Origin: an uncultured Desulfobulbus sp.
GTDB lineage: Bacteria > Desulfobacterota > Desulfobulbia > Desulfobulbales > Desulfobulbaceae
DNA: 7,684 nucleotides
Assembly (NCBI GenBank): GCA_946539945.1
Contig: CAMNHX010000067.1
Span: forward strand, 1-7,684
Direction: 5' to 3'
In this document: positions 1-6,162 of the stretch, piece by piece
How positions within the stretch are numbered: the stretch's first letter is position 1
Layout of the letters: each line of letters starts with the position of its first letter
Position numbers and translations under genes: made by a program
The notes under the pieces: generated by a model
Seen by the model: only the letters and a program-made list of their open reading frames with translations
Databases searched by the model: none
Told to the model about the DNA's origin: nothing

Positions 1-80
1 ATGGTCTTTCCCGAAAACCTTACCATTTTGGAGAGGTTTGCAGAGATTTGATTAAAGCGGTTCCGTCTTGTCTTTTTACT

Positions 81-185
81 GTCATTCTGAAGCGCTGAAG
101 GCTTTCCAGTGCGCCAGCACGGTGAAAGCAGTCATGGAGAATACCGGAAAGGCGGCAGGAGATGCTTCGCTCCGCTCAGCATGAC
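81..185. repeat. Inverted repeat-bounded intergenic element
   Basis: GTCATTCTGA at 81-90 reappears in inverted orientation at 176-185 with 9 of 10 bases matching (GTCATGCTGA on the minus strand). Similarity continues loosely inward on both arms (AGCG...GAAG). The right arm (161-185, GATGCTTCGC then TCCGCTCAGC) has an internal ATGCT/AGCAT stem at 162-166 and 178-182. From memory it resembles the CTTCGC...CTCAG-type palindromic intergenic repeats found in many bacteria. No transposase is present, so at most this is a REP- or MITE-like non-autonomous element. Confidence 0.5.
93..128 (+). repeat. Stem-loop repeat, copy 1
   Basis: CTTTC at 102-106 pairs with GAAAG at 124-128, and GTGC at 109-112 pairs with GCAC at 117-120 around a GCCA loop. 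The two stems are separated by an unpaired CA/GGT bulge. The copy is preceded by CGCTGA at 93-98, a flank shared with copy 3. No T tract follows on either strand, so it does not look like an intrinsic terminator. Confidence 0.6.
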
Positions 186-213
186 TTTTCAGTGCGATAG
201 CACGGTAAAAGTC
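173..213 (+). repeat. Stem-loop repeat, copy 2
   Basis: This is the best-paired copy. GACTTTT at 183-189 pairs with AAAAGTC at 207-213, and GTGC at 192-195 pairs with GCAC at 200-203 around a GATA loop. It has the same CA/GGT bulge as copy 1. The first stem differs from copy 1 in sequence but is still paired, and the loop differs too, which suggests the structure is kept. CGCT at 173-176 matches the flank of copy 1. Confidence 0.65.
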
Positions 214-255
214 TAAAAAATGAAAACGGAATTGCTCTAAGTTTCAAGTAAACAG

Positions 256-288
256 TTCAAACCCTGCTGGCGCACTGCAAAGTCAGCG
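256..288 (-). repeat. Stem-loop repeat, degenerate inverted copy 3
   Basis: Read on the minus strand, this stretch matches copy 1: CGCTGA (288-283), then CTTTGCAGTGCGCCAGCA with only scattered differences. The loop GCCA and the GTGC arm are identical to copy 1. The second arm is GCAG instead of GCAC and the outer stem is weaker, so the hairpin has decayed. It lies in the opposite orientation, 25 nt past the murA stop codon. Confidence 0.5.
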
Positions 289-313
289 TTTTCCCTGAAT
301 CAGAAGCTGCTGT

Positions 314-1612
314 TCATTCTCTCTGTCTGGAAATACGCGCCCCCAGTCCCCGCAGTTTTTCCGCCATCTTTTCGTAGCCCCGTTCCAGATGATAGATGCG
401 GAAAATCTCGGTTCTACCGCGAGCCGCCAGCGCGGCAATCACCAGAGAGGCGGAAGCACGCAGGTCAGTGGCCATGACCGGCGCACCGGACAGCCCGCCC
501 CGCCCACTGCCGCGCACCACGGCACGCGAGCCTTCAATCGTAATGTCCGCACCCATGCGGGCCAGTTCCGCCACGTGCATGAAGCGGTTTTCAAAGATGG
601 TCTCGTGGATGATGGCTGTGTCCTTACTTAACGTCATCAGGGCCATGAATTGGGCTTGCAGGTCAGTCGGGAACCCGGGATAGGGCTGGGTGACCACATC
701 AATGCTTTGCAGCGCACACTCACTTCCCCTTTCGCCCTCCGGACAGTACACCAGCATATCGCTTGCCCCGGCCTCAATCACCAACCCGCAGAGTTGCAGC
801 TTTTCCGAAAGCGCCTGCAGATGGTCAGGCACGCAGTCTTTCAAAAGCACCTTGCCGCCGCAGGCTGCCACGGCAATCATGTAGGTCCCAGTTTCTATGC
901 GATCAGGAATTACAGACACCGTGGTCGCGTGCAGACGCTCCACCCCATGCACGATCAGGCAGTTGCTGTCCTTGCCCTCTATATTCGCACCCATGGCGTT
1001 GAGCATATCCACCAGATTGCCCACTTCTGGTTCGCGAGCCGCATTTTCGATGCGGGTTTCGCCAGCAGCACAGACCGACGCCATGAGCAGGTTTTCCGTG
1101 GCCGTGGGTGAGGGCGTGCCAAAGCGGATACAGCCTCCCTTGAGGCGGTCCGCTACCTTGGCCTCCACATAGCCCTGGTCCAGCGCACTGTGAACTCCCA
1201 GAACCTCAAAGCCTTTCAGGTGGTAGTCAATGGGTCTGGCGCCAATGGCGCAACCACCAGGCAAGGAGACCCGCGCATATCCCATGCGGGAGAGTAGCGG
1301 CCCTAGAACCAGGACCGAGGCCCGCATGGTTTTGACCAGATCGTAAGGGGCCTCCGCGCTGGTCAAGGTCTCGGTGTTGACGCGCACCGTGTCGCCCTGT
1401 CGCTCCCAGTGCGCCCCCAGACTCTCCAGCAACTGGAGCATGGTGCGGGTATCGCGCAGGTCTGGCACATTGTGCAGCACGTGCTCGCCCGGGGCCAGCA
1501 GGGTAGCGGCCAGAAGCGGCAGGGCTGCGTTCTTGGCGCCGCTGATCCGCACTTCTCCGTACAGCGGCACACCGCCGTCAATCACGAGTTTGTCCTTGGT
1601 CAAACCTGTCAT
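314..1612 (-). CDS. murA: UDP-N-acetylglucosamine 1-carboxyvinyltransferase MurA
   Basis: MurA transfers enolpyruvate from PEP to UDP-GlcNAc in the cytoplasm, the committed step of peptidoglycan synthesis. The 432-residue protein is slightly longer than the usual 417-420 and covers the whole two-domain EPSP-synthase-like fold. Visible motifs are SGAKNA with the substrate Lys27, [12 protein letters not shown] at 88-99, [11 protein letters not shown] with catalytic Cys121, PDRIETGT near 236, FPTDLQAQ with Asp317, and ATDLRAS with Arg385. Cys121 is the residue fosfomycin alkylates; some bacteria carry Asp there, but this one does not. The ATG start lies 25 nt after the prmC stop and has no recognisable Shine-Dalgarno, so coupling to prmC translation is possible. 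It is the last gene of the run, and only repeats follow it. Identification is secure. Confidence 0.98.
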   Translation of the reverse strand: MTGLTKDKLVIDGGVPLYGEVRISGAKNAALPLLAATLLAPGEHVLHNVPDLRDTRTMLQLLESLGAHWERQGDTVRVNTETLTSAEAPYDLVKTMRASVLVLGPLLSRMGYARVSLPGGCAIGARPIDYHLKGFEVLGVHSALDQGYVEAKVADRLKGGCIRFGTPSPTATENLLMASVCAAGETRIENAAREPEVGNLVDMLNAMGANIEGKDSNCLIVHGVERLHATTVSVIPDRIETGTYMIAVAACGGKVLLKDCVPDHLQALSEKLQLCGLVIEAGASDMLVYCPEGERGSECALQSIDVVTQPYPGFPTDLQAQFMALMTLSKDTAIIHETIFENRFMHVAELARMGADITIEGSRAVVRGSGRGGLSGAPVMATDLRASASLVIAALAARGRTEIFRIYHLERGYEKMAEKLRGLGARISRQRE

Positions 1613-1637
1613 GGATTTTTCAGGTGGTTGGAATTTA

Positions 1638-2504
1638 TCAGGAAAGAGCGTCTGTGCAACGGGCTGTCAGCACCCGGGGATGACCCGCCAGATCCGGGAA
1701 CACCTCCACGTCAGCATAGCAGGAAGGCAAGGCGGCAAAGAGTTGCTGCGCTGCTCTGTCCTGTCCTGCGCCGATTTCCAAAAACAGTCTGGCATCAGGC
1801 CGCAGAAAACGGCAAGCGTTTTGGGCAAGAATCCGCAGGCAGTCAAGCCCGTCCGAACCGCCGTACAGGGCCAGATGCGGTTCAAAGCGCCCCACTTCCG
1901 GGGCCAGTGCAGCCATTTCCAACGCTGACACATAGGGCGGATTGCTGATCAGGAGATCAAAGCAGGAACTTTCCGGCAGGGCCGAAAAAAAATCACCCTG
2001 CAGAAAACAGATACGCTCCGCCACGCCGTGACGGGCAGCATTCCGGGCAGCCACACGCAGGGCTGCGGCTGAAATGTCCACTGCCGTGACTGCGCAGTCC
2101 AGTTCCAAGGCCAGGCTCACAGCCAGAATGCCACTGCCAGTACCCAGATCAAGCGCGGTCCGCACGCCCTCTGCAGAATCCAGCGCCCGTTCCAGCACAA
2201 TTTCGGTTTCTGGGCGCGGAATGAGTACTGCTGGCGACACGAAAAAGGGCCGCCCCCAGAAGTCCTGCTCGCCCAGAATATAGGCCAAGGGCTCCCGGTC
2301 CAGCCGCCGGGACACCAGCGCGGCAAGCCGCGCCCGCGCCTCCTCTGTGACCTCTTCAGCCTCATGCAGGATCAGACCAGCTTGATTCAGTCCGAAAACG
2401 TACTGAAGCAGAAGACGGGCTTCCAAGTCTGCGCTCCCGATGCCAGCGCACTCAAAAGAGTCCGCTGTTTCCGCAAGCAGTGCGCCAAGGGATTGCCCGC
2501 CCAT
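1638..2504 (-). CDS. prmC: Release factor glutamine methyltransferase PrmC (HemK)
   Basis: PrmC uses S-adenosylmethionine to N5-methylate the Gln of the GGQ motif in class I release factors, which speeds peptide release. From the chosen ATG the protein has 288 residues, a normal length. An N-terminal helical domain (about 1-85) is followed by IPRPETE at 95-101, the SAM-binding motif LDLGTGSG ending at residue 125, and the catalytic NPPY at 188-191 that holds the target glutamine amide. An alternative TTG start at 2522 overlaps the prfA stop as TTGA and would add six residues. I prefer the ATG at 2504 because AGGGA lies about 8 nt upstream and the family usually begins near this point. Its substrate RF1 is encoded immediately upstream, a common and functionally sensible pairing. 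Confidence 0.95.
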   Translation of the reverse strand: MGGQSLGALLAETADSFECAGIGSADLEARLLLQYVFGLNQAGLILHEAEEVTEEARARLAALVSRRLDREPLAYILGEQDFWGRPFFVSPAVLIPRPETEIVLERALDSAEGVRTALDLGTGSGILAVSLALELDCAVTAVDISAAALRVAARNAARHGVAERICFLQGDFFSALPESSCFDLLISNPPYVSALEMAALAPEVGRFEPHLALYGGSDGLDCLRILAQNACRFLRPDARLFLEIGAGQDRAAQQLFAALPSCYADVEVFPDLAGHPRVLTARCTDALS

Positions 2505-2518
2505 ACCCGCAGTCCCTA

Positions 2519-3586
2519 TCAACCGGCCTTGTTCAGGGCTTCGGTTTGGAAATGGGTGGCCAAGGGCAGAAGCACTTCGTCCAGCACACCTGCCATGAAC
2601 TGGTCCAGCCGGTAAATCGTCAAATTGATGCGGTGGTCGGTAACCCGACCCTGGGGGAAGTTGTAGGTGCGGATGCGTTCACTGCGGTCGCCGCTGCCTA
2701 CCTGACCTTTGCGGTCTTCGGAAATGCGGTCGTGGCGCTCCTGCTCCATCCTGTCCAAGAGACGGGCGCGCAAGACCTGGAGTGCCTTGGCCTTGTTCTT
2801 GTGCTGGGAGCGCTCGTCCTGACAGGTCACCACCAGTCCGGTGGGCAGGTGGGTGACACGCACGGCGGAGTCTGTGGTGTTGACGTGCTGGCCGCCTGCG
2901 CCAGCGGCGCGGTACACGTCAAACTTGAGTTCATTTGGCTCAATGTGCAGCTCCACCTCATCTGCCTCGGGGATGATGGCCACTGTGACCGCAGAGGTGT
3001 GGATGCGCCCCTGGGCTTCAGTGTCCGGGACCCGCTGCACCCGGTGGACGCCAGACTCGTACTTGAGCCGCGAATACACCTGTGTGCCGCTGATCTGGGC
3101 GATAATCTCCTTGAAGCCGCCAATGCCGGTGGGACTGGAACTCATCACGTCCACCTTCCAGCCCTGGGATTCGGCGTAACGGCTGTACATACGAAAGAGA
3201 TCAGCCACAAAAAGTGCGGCCTCCTCACCGCCTGTACCTGCCCGGATCTCCAGAAAGATGTTTTTCTCGTCGTTCGGGTCCTTGGGCAGAAGCTGAATGC
3301 GGATGGCCTGTTCCAGTTCTGGCTTGCGGGCCTCCAGTTCTTCCAGTTCAGCCTTGGCCAGGGCTGCCAGTTCTGGGTCTTCTCCAGACTGCATCAGTTC
3401 GCGGTTGTCCGCAATCTGGGTCAGCAGCCTTTGATACTGTCCGTGCAGTTCAGCCAGTCTGGCAATCTGGGCGTGTTCCCGAACCAGGGCGCGGTACTCG
3501 TCCTGCCGGGTCACCAGATCCGGATCAGCAAGCTGCCGTTCCAGAAGGGACAGCTTTTCCCCAATGTCAGCCAGTTGTTCAAACAT
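2519..3586 (-). CDS. prfA: Peptide chain release factor 1 (RF1)
   Basis: RF1 recognises UAA and UAG in the ribosomal A site and triggers hydrolysis of peptidyl-tRNA. The 355-residue product has the family length. Residues 187-189 are Pro-Asp-Thr within [17 protein letters not shown]. This is the PxT tripeptide that marks RF1 rather than RF2 (SPF). AGAGGQHVN carries the catalytic GGQ at 231-233, the PrmC methylation target, and an SQHKNKAKA segment follows. The frame stays open 24 codons further upstream to a TTG at 3658, but that stretch encodes the terminator hairpin and has no family resemblance, so I place the start at the ATG beginning [12 protein letters not shown]. No Shine-Dalgarno precedes this ATG, and the T tract of the rpmE terminator ends 10 nt upstream. 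That suggests expression by terminator read-through. Confidence 0.96.
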   Translation of the reverse strand: MFEQLADIGEKLSLLERQLADPDLVTRQDEYRALVREHAQIARLAELHGQYQRLLTQIADNRELMQSGEDPELAALAKAELEELEARKPELEQAIRIQLLPKDPNDEKNIFLEIRAGTGGEEAALFVADLFRMYSRYAESQGWKVDVMSSSPTGIGGFKEIIAQISGTQVYSRLKYESGVHRVQRVPDTEAQGRIHTSAVTVAIIPEADEVELHIEPNELKFDVYRAAGAGGQHVNTTDSAVRVTHLPTGLVVTCQDERSQHKNKAKALQVLRARLLDRMEQERHDRISEDRKGQVGSGDRSERIRTYNFPQGRVTDHRINLTIYRLDQFMAGVLDEVLLPLATHFQTEALNKAG

Positions 3587-3596
3587 GGACAGAGAT

Positions 3597-3654
3597 AAAA
3601 AAAGCGCGGCCTGCCCGTGGTTCCGGAAAACCGGAAGGCAACGCGCAGGTCGCG
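3597..3654 (-). terminator. Intrinsic terminator after rpmE, possibly partial
   Basis: On the minus strand, CGCGACCTGC (3654-3645) pairs with GCAGGCCGCG (3614-3605), giving ten positions with a single A-C mismatch. One C and then seven T residues (3603-3597) follow. The apex contains a second perfect hairpin, TTCCGG-TTTT-CCGGAA (3636-3621). The stem plus U tract is a classic Rho-independent terminator for rpmE. It sits directly before prfA, so prfA must depend on read-through or on a promoter inside or upstream of this region. Confidence 0.8.
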
Positions 3655-3673
3655 GCAAAGGGAAAGAGGAGTC

Positions 3674-3907
3674 TTACTTTTTACCTGCCTTGGCCTCTTT
3701 GGCCGCCAGATGGGCAGCGTACTTCTTCTTGAACTTCTCGATGCGGCCTGCAGTGTCCACCAGCTTCTGCTTGCCGGTAAAGAAGGGATGGCAGGCAGAG
3801 CAGATTTCCACGTGCATTTCCTTGTTGACCGAACCCAGTTCAACTTCGTTGCCGCAGGCGCAGACCGCCTTGATATGGTGGTATTCGGGATGAATATTCG
3901 GTTTCAT
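3674..3907 (-). CDS. rpmE: 50S ribosomal protein L31 (zinc-binding form)
   Basis: L31 is a small protein of the large ribosomal subunit that helps form a bridge to the 30S head. The product has 77 residues. Cys16 and Cys18 (CAC) and Cys36 and Cys39 (CSAC) form the four-cysteine zinc site of the C+ class of L31, as opposed to the cysteine-free paralogue made under zinc starvation. KPNIHPEY at the start, HPFFTGKQK, and a Lys/Ala-rich C-terminal tail are typical of the family. The ATG at 3907 is chosen over the longer frame because AGGAG lies 6 nt upstream and family proteins begin here. rho lies 85 nt upstream, and a strong terminator follows 19 nt after the stop. Confidence 0.97.
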   Translation of the reverse strand: MKPNIHPEYHHIKAVCACGNEVELGSVNKEMHVEICSACHPFFTGKQKLVDTAGRIEKFKKKYAAHLAAKEAKAGKK

Positions 3908-3913
3908 GGCATT

Positions 3914-3918
3914 CTCCT
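3914..3918 (-). promoter_or_regulatory. Ribosome binding site of rpmE
   Basis: AGGAG on the minus strand lies 6 nt before the rpmE ATG. It fixes the start at 3907 and excludes the 24-codon upstream extension. It is one of the two strongest Shine-Dalgarno sequences in the window, consistent with high expression of a ribosomal protein. Confidence 0.85.
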
Positions 3919-3951
3919 GCAAGAAAAAATTCGGATGGAAAAAACGGGCTA

Positions 3952-3979
3952 CATATAAACCAGAAGCTTTGCTTTGCAA
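3952..3979 (-). promoter_or_regulatory. Possible weak promoter for rpmE
   Basis: On the minus strand, TTGCAA (3979-3974) and TATATG (3957-3952) are separated by 16 nt. Each matches four of six sigma-70 consensus positions. The -10-like element lies about 44 nt upstream of the rpmE ATG. This would explain why a ribosomal protein gene has its own strong ribosome binding site and terminator, but the match is weak and unsupported by other signals. Confidence 0.25.
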
Positions 3980-3982
3980 AGC
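3966..3982 (-). repeat. Small hairpin between rho and rpmE
   Basis: GCTTTGC and GCAAAGC pair perfectly over 7 bp around an AAA loop, 10 nt after the rho stop codon. No T tract follows, so it is not a standard terminator. It could stabilise the rho mRNA 3' end or act as a processing site. It overlaps the -35-like element of the candidate rpmE promoter. Confidence 0.4.
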
Positions 3983-3992
3983 GAAATGCGGT

Positions 3993-5240
3993 CTAGCGGT
4001 TCATGGAGGCAAAGAAATCCTGATTGTTTTTGGTCTGCCCCATCTTGTCCAGAAGGAACTCCATAGCGTCCACCGGGTTCATGGAGGAGAGCAGCTTTCT
4101 CAAGATCCAGATGCGGTTCAGCTCTTCTGCGGGCAAGAGCAGGTCTTCCTTTCTGGTCCCGGACTTCAGAATGTCAATGGCCGGATACACGCGGCGGTTG
4201 GCCATCTTGCGATCCAGAACGATTTCCATGTTGCCCGTGCCCTTGAACTCTTCAAAGATAACCTCATCCATACGGCTGCCGGTTTCAATCAGGGCTGTGG
4301 CCAGAATGGTCAGACTGCCGCCCTCTTCCACGTTGCGGGCTGCGCCAAAGAAGCGCTTGGGCCGGTGCAGGGCATTGGCCTCCACGCCACCGGACAGGAT
4401 CTTTCCCGAAGCAGGCGTCACTGTGTTGTAGGCGCGGGCCAGTCGGGTGATGGAGTCCAGCATAATGACCACATCCTTTTTGTGCTCCACCAGACGCTGG
4501 GCCTTCTGGATGACCATCTCTGCCACCTGGATATGGCGTTGCGGCGGCTCGTCAAAGGTGGAACTGACCACCTCGGCCCGGACCGTGCGCTGCATGTCTG
4601 TCACCTCTTCAGGCCGCTCGTCGATCAATAGTACGATCAGGATGATTTCCGGGTGGTTGGCAACAATGGAGTTGGCGATCTGCTGCATCAAAACGGTCTT
4701 GCCAGTGCGGGGCGGGGCCACGATCAGGCCGCGCTGGCCCTTGCCCAGAGGGGCGGCAAGGCTCAAGACCCGCATGGAGAGGTTGTCTGGCGTGGTTTCC
4801 AGATTGATGAGCTGGTCAGGATGGAGCGGGGTGAGGTTGGTGAAGGTGGTCTTGTTTTTCGCGGCTTCCGGCGGGTCGTAGTTGATGCTGTCAACCTTGA
4901 GCAGGGCAAAGTAGCGTTCATTGTCCTTGGGTGAGCGGACCTCGCCTTCAACAGTGTCGCCGGTGCGCAGGTTGAGACGCCGGATCTGCGAGGGTGAAAC
5001 GTAGATGTCGTCTGGTCCAGGCAGGTAGTTGTAATCTGGCGCACGCAAAAAGCCGAAGCCGTCCTGCAGGATCTCCAGGACCCCACTGCCCCGAAGTTTG
5101 CCCTCATCACTCGCCTGTTCTTTCAGGATGGAAAAGATGAGTTCCTGTCTGGTCATGCTGCTGAAGCCTTCGATGTTGAGGGCAGCGGCCATGTTGACCA
5201 GTTCCTTGATTTTCTTGTTCTTCAGATCAGAAAGATTCAT
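3993..5240 (-). CDS. rho: Transcription termination factor Rho
   Basis: Rho is a hexameric RNA-dependent ATPase that binds C-rich nascent RNA and dissociates elongation complexes. The 415-residue product has the standard length. The N-terminal helical domain (about 1-45) is followed by the cold-shock-like primary RNA site with DGFGFLR at 60-66. Walker A APPRTGKT spans 175-182 with Lys181. [15 protein letters not shown] carries the catalytic glutamate near 211, Walker B VVIMLDS ends in Asp262, and the Q-loop region [21 protein letters not shown] is intact. The ATG at 5240 begins the conserved [14 protein letters not shown] segment. The frame is open another 122 codons upstream, but that extension is Cys/Pro-rich, unlike known Rho insertions, and partly antisense to nothing else, so I treat it as leader. 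No clear Shine-Dalgarno precedes the ATG. Confidence 0.98.
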   Translation of the reverse strand: MNLSDLKNKKIKELVNMAAALNIEGFSSMTRQELIFSILKEQASDEGKLRGSGVLEILQDGFGFLRAPDYNYLPGPDDIYVSPSQIRRLNLRTGDTVEGEVRSPKDNERYFALLKVDSINYDPPEAAKNKTTFTNLTPLHPDQLINLETTPDNLSMRVLSLAAPLGKGQRGLIVAPPRTGKTVLMQQIANSIVANHPEIILIVLLIDERPEEVTDMQRTVRAEVVSSTFDEPPQRHIQVAEMVIQKAQRLVEHKKDVVIMLDSITRLARAYNTVTPASGKILSGGVEANALHRPKRFFGAARNVEEGGSLTILATALIETGSRMDEVIFEEFKGTGNMEIVLDRKMANRRVYPAIDILKSGTRKEDLLLPAEELNRIWILRKLLSSMNPVDAMEFLLDKMGQTKNNQDFFASMNR

Positions 5241-5270
5241 GAGCAAAAGCGGCCTGCTACGGCCAGAAAC

Positions 5271-5360
5271 GGAAAAAAGGGGCAGGACGACCTGTGTCCG
5301 CAGACCGCAGGGGTACTGGGAGAGACAGGGGCCGGAACACAAGGGCAAGAGCTGATGGGG
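5271..5360 (-). promoter_or_regulatory. C-rich, G-poor rut-like stretch in the rho leader
   Basis: Over these 90 nt the transcribed strand has 39 C and 18 G. C outnumbers G about two to one, with runs such as CCCC, TCTCTCCC and CCCCTTTTTTCC. Little stable pairing is apparent. C-over-G bubbles with pyrimidine-C dimers are the hallmark of Rho utilisation sites. Its position directly upstream of rho fits autogenous termination. Confidence 0.45.
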
Positions 5361-5393
5361 AGCTTCTGCGTCTTCAAAAAAAACAGGGACAGA

Positions 5394-5410
5394 CGGCAGC
5401 AGCGCTGCCG
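5394..5410 (-). terminator. Hairpin with distal T tract in the rho leader
   Basis: CGGCAGC and GCTGCCG pair over 7 bp around a GCT loop. Eight T residues (5383-5376) follow, but only after a 10-nt gap. A true intrinsic terminator normally has the T tract directly against the stem, so this is a weak candidate. It could be a pause or attenuation site rather than a full terminator. Confidence 0.3.
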
Positions 5411-5495
5411 GAGCATGAGTTGAACGGAAACCGTCGCAATGACGGCAAAGTGGCAAAAAAGGATAACTGTTCTTGCGGGAAAAAACAGAACGTCG

Positions 5496-5532
5496 GCCTG
5501 AAACAGGCGTCGGATGGACGCCCAGACGGGCG
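5496..5532 (-). promoter_or_regulatory. Three mutually exclusive hairpins, attenuator-like
   Basis: On the minus strand, starting 15 nt after the coaE stop, CGCCC pairs with GGGCG (5532-5519, loop GTCT). GGCGTC pairs with GACGCC (5522-5506, loop CATCC). GCCTG pairs with CAGGC (5508-5496, loop TTT). The middle hairpin shares bases with both neighbours, so either the outer two form or the middle one does. Six T residues lie 10 nt beyond the last hairpin. This is the 1-2-3-4 topology of an attenuator, but no ligand-binding aptamer is recognised. Confidence 0.4.
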
Positions 5533-5547
5533 CAGATGCTATTGAGT

Positions 5548-6162
5548 TTACCAAGCCCTGTCAAGCACTTTCTCTTTGCCCAAAAGGTTCTCGCCCAGCA
5601 GGACAACAGCCTGCCGGGTCAGGGTCCAGTCAGCGCTGTTGTCAATCACATAGTCTGCCAGCGCCGCCTTTTCGGCCAGCGGCATCTGGGCAGCCAGCGC
5701 TTGCCGGGCCTGTCTGCGGCTGACCCCATCCCGCCGCAGAATCCTGCAGAACTGCGCGGCTCGTCGTGCATACACCACCAGGACCGCATCCACATGGGCT
5801 TGCCAGCCTGCCTCATACAGGAGTGGGATTTCCACCAGAACCAGAGGCGCATCCCGCACGGTGGCCAGTTCCTGCTGCATTCTGGCCAAGGCTGGCGGAT
5901 GCAGCAGGGCATCCACCTGATGCCGCAGCGCGGCATCGGCAAAAAGCGCCTCGCGGAAGACTGGCCGATTTACGCTGCCGTCTGGCAGTTCGTAAGTCGT
6001 GCCAAAGGCCGCGTGCAGGGCCTGCCAGCCAGGCTGACCCTTTTCCAGGAGATTTCGGCAGCAGCGGTCCACGTCAATCAACGGCGCGAGGCAGTAGGCC
6101 GCCAGAAGGCGGCTGACGCTACTCTTGCCTGAACCAATGCCGCCGGTAATACCCAGAATCAT
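5548..6162 (-). CDS. coaE: Dephospho-CoA kinase CoaE
   Basis: CoaE phosphorylates the 3'-hydroxyl of the ribose in dephospho-CoA with ATP, the last step of coenzyme A synthesis in the cytoplasm. The 204-residue product matches the family length. It opens with [15 protein letters not shown], a P-loop at 7-14. IDVD at 29-32 corresponds to the conserved D-x-D of the CoA-binding region. HPP near 88, [10 protein letters not shown] at 111-120 (the PLLFE-type lid motif), RRDG, AQMP at 158-161 and DYVIDN at 170-175 follow in family order. The ATG overlaps the rluD stop as ATGA, which suggests translational coupling. A GGAG about 11 nt upstream is a slightly distant ribosome binding site. The longer open frame upstream is an alternate reading of rluD and is not coding. 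Confidence 0.97.
   Translation of the reverse strand: MILGITGGIGSGKSSVSRLLAAYCLAPLIDVDRCCRNLLEKGQPGWQALHAAFGTTYELPDGSVNRPVFREALFADAALRHQVDALLHPPALARMQQELATVRDAPLVLVEIPLLYEAGWQAHVDAVLVVYARRAAQFCRILRRDGVSRRQARQALAAQMPLAEKAALADYVIDNSADWTLTRQAVVLLGENLLGKEKVLDRAW

Larger units (their letters stand above)
1..313. other. Gene-free region downstream of murA
   Basis: I find no gene here. The plus-strand frame opening at base 1 stops after 16 codons, and a minus-strand ATG at 23-25 has no Shine-Dalgarno and runs off the window edge. No hairpin followed by a T tract is visible on the minus strand just after the murA stop, so murA transcription is not obviously ended by an intrinsic terminator. Bases 81-288 are dominated by the stem-loop repeats listed separately. 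Bases 1-80 show only an imperfect inverted repeat (ATGGT at 1-5, ACCAT at 21-25). Confidence 0.7.
5241..5547 (-). promoter_or_regulatory. Long structured leader of rho
   Basis: The roughly 307 nt between the coaE stop and the rho start hold no recognised gene. From coaE towards rho they contain three overlapping hairpins (5496-5532), a T run (5485-5480), a CCGTC/GACGG hairpin around 5431-5445, a perfect 7-bp hairpin CGGCAGC/GCTGCCG (5410-5394) with eight T residues 10 nt later (5383-5376), a C-rich/G-poor stretch (5271-5360), and a GGCC/GGCC hairpin (5264-5251) near the start codon. No convincing -35/-10 pair was found. In E. coli and other bacteria Rho represses its own gene by terminating in the leader. 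The layout here suggests the same, but that is inference. Confidence 0.55.

Noticed and set aside
1..51. Short plus-strand open frame beginning at base 1
   Set aside because: It has only 16 codons, no visible upstream context and no recognisable product.
183..220. Hairpin copy 2 as an intrinsic terminator
   Set aside because: On the plus strand the hairpin is followed by A residues, and on the minus strand the T run precedes it. Neither orientation gives a stem followed by a T tract.
81..288. CRISPR array from the repeated stem-loops
   Set aside because: There are only three diverged copies, in mixed orientation with unequal spacing, and no cas genes are present.
2480..3598. Long plus-strand open frame of 372 codons opposite prfA
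   Set aside because: It is antisense to an unmistakable RF1 gene, has no recognisable domain or Shine-Dalgarno, and is explained by GC-biased third positions on the other strand.
3587..3658. 24-residue N-terminal extension of RF1 from a TTG
   Set aside because: It would translate through the terminator hairpin, has no family counterpart, and [12 protein letters not shown] is the normal RF1 start.
3906..4631. Plus-strand open frame of 241 codons opposite rho
   Set aside because: It lies antisense to the conserved Rho ATPase domain. The translation is His/Leu/Gly-rich with no family resemblance.
5241..5606. 122-codon N-terminal extension of Rho
   Set aside because: The conserved Rho N-terminus starts at 5240. 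The extension is Cys/Pro/Leu-rich and overlaps the end of coaE, unlike the hydrophilic insertions known in some Rho proteins.
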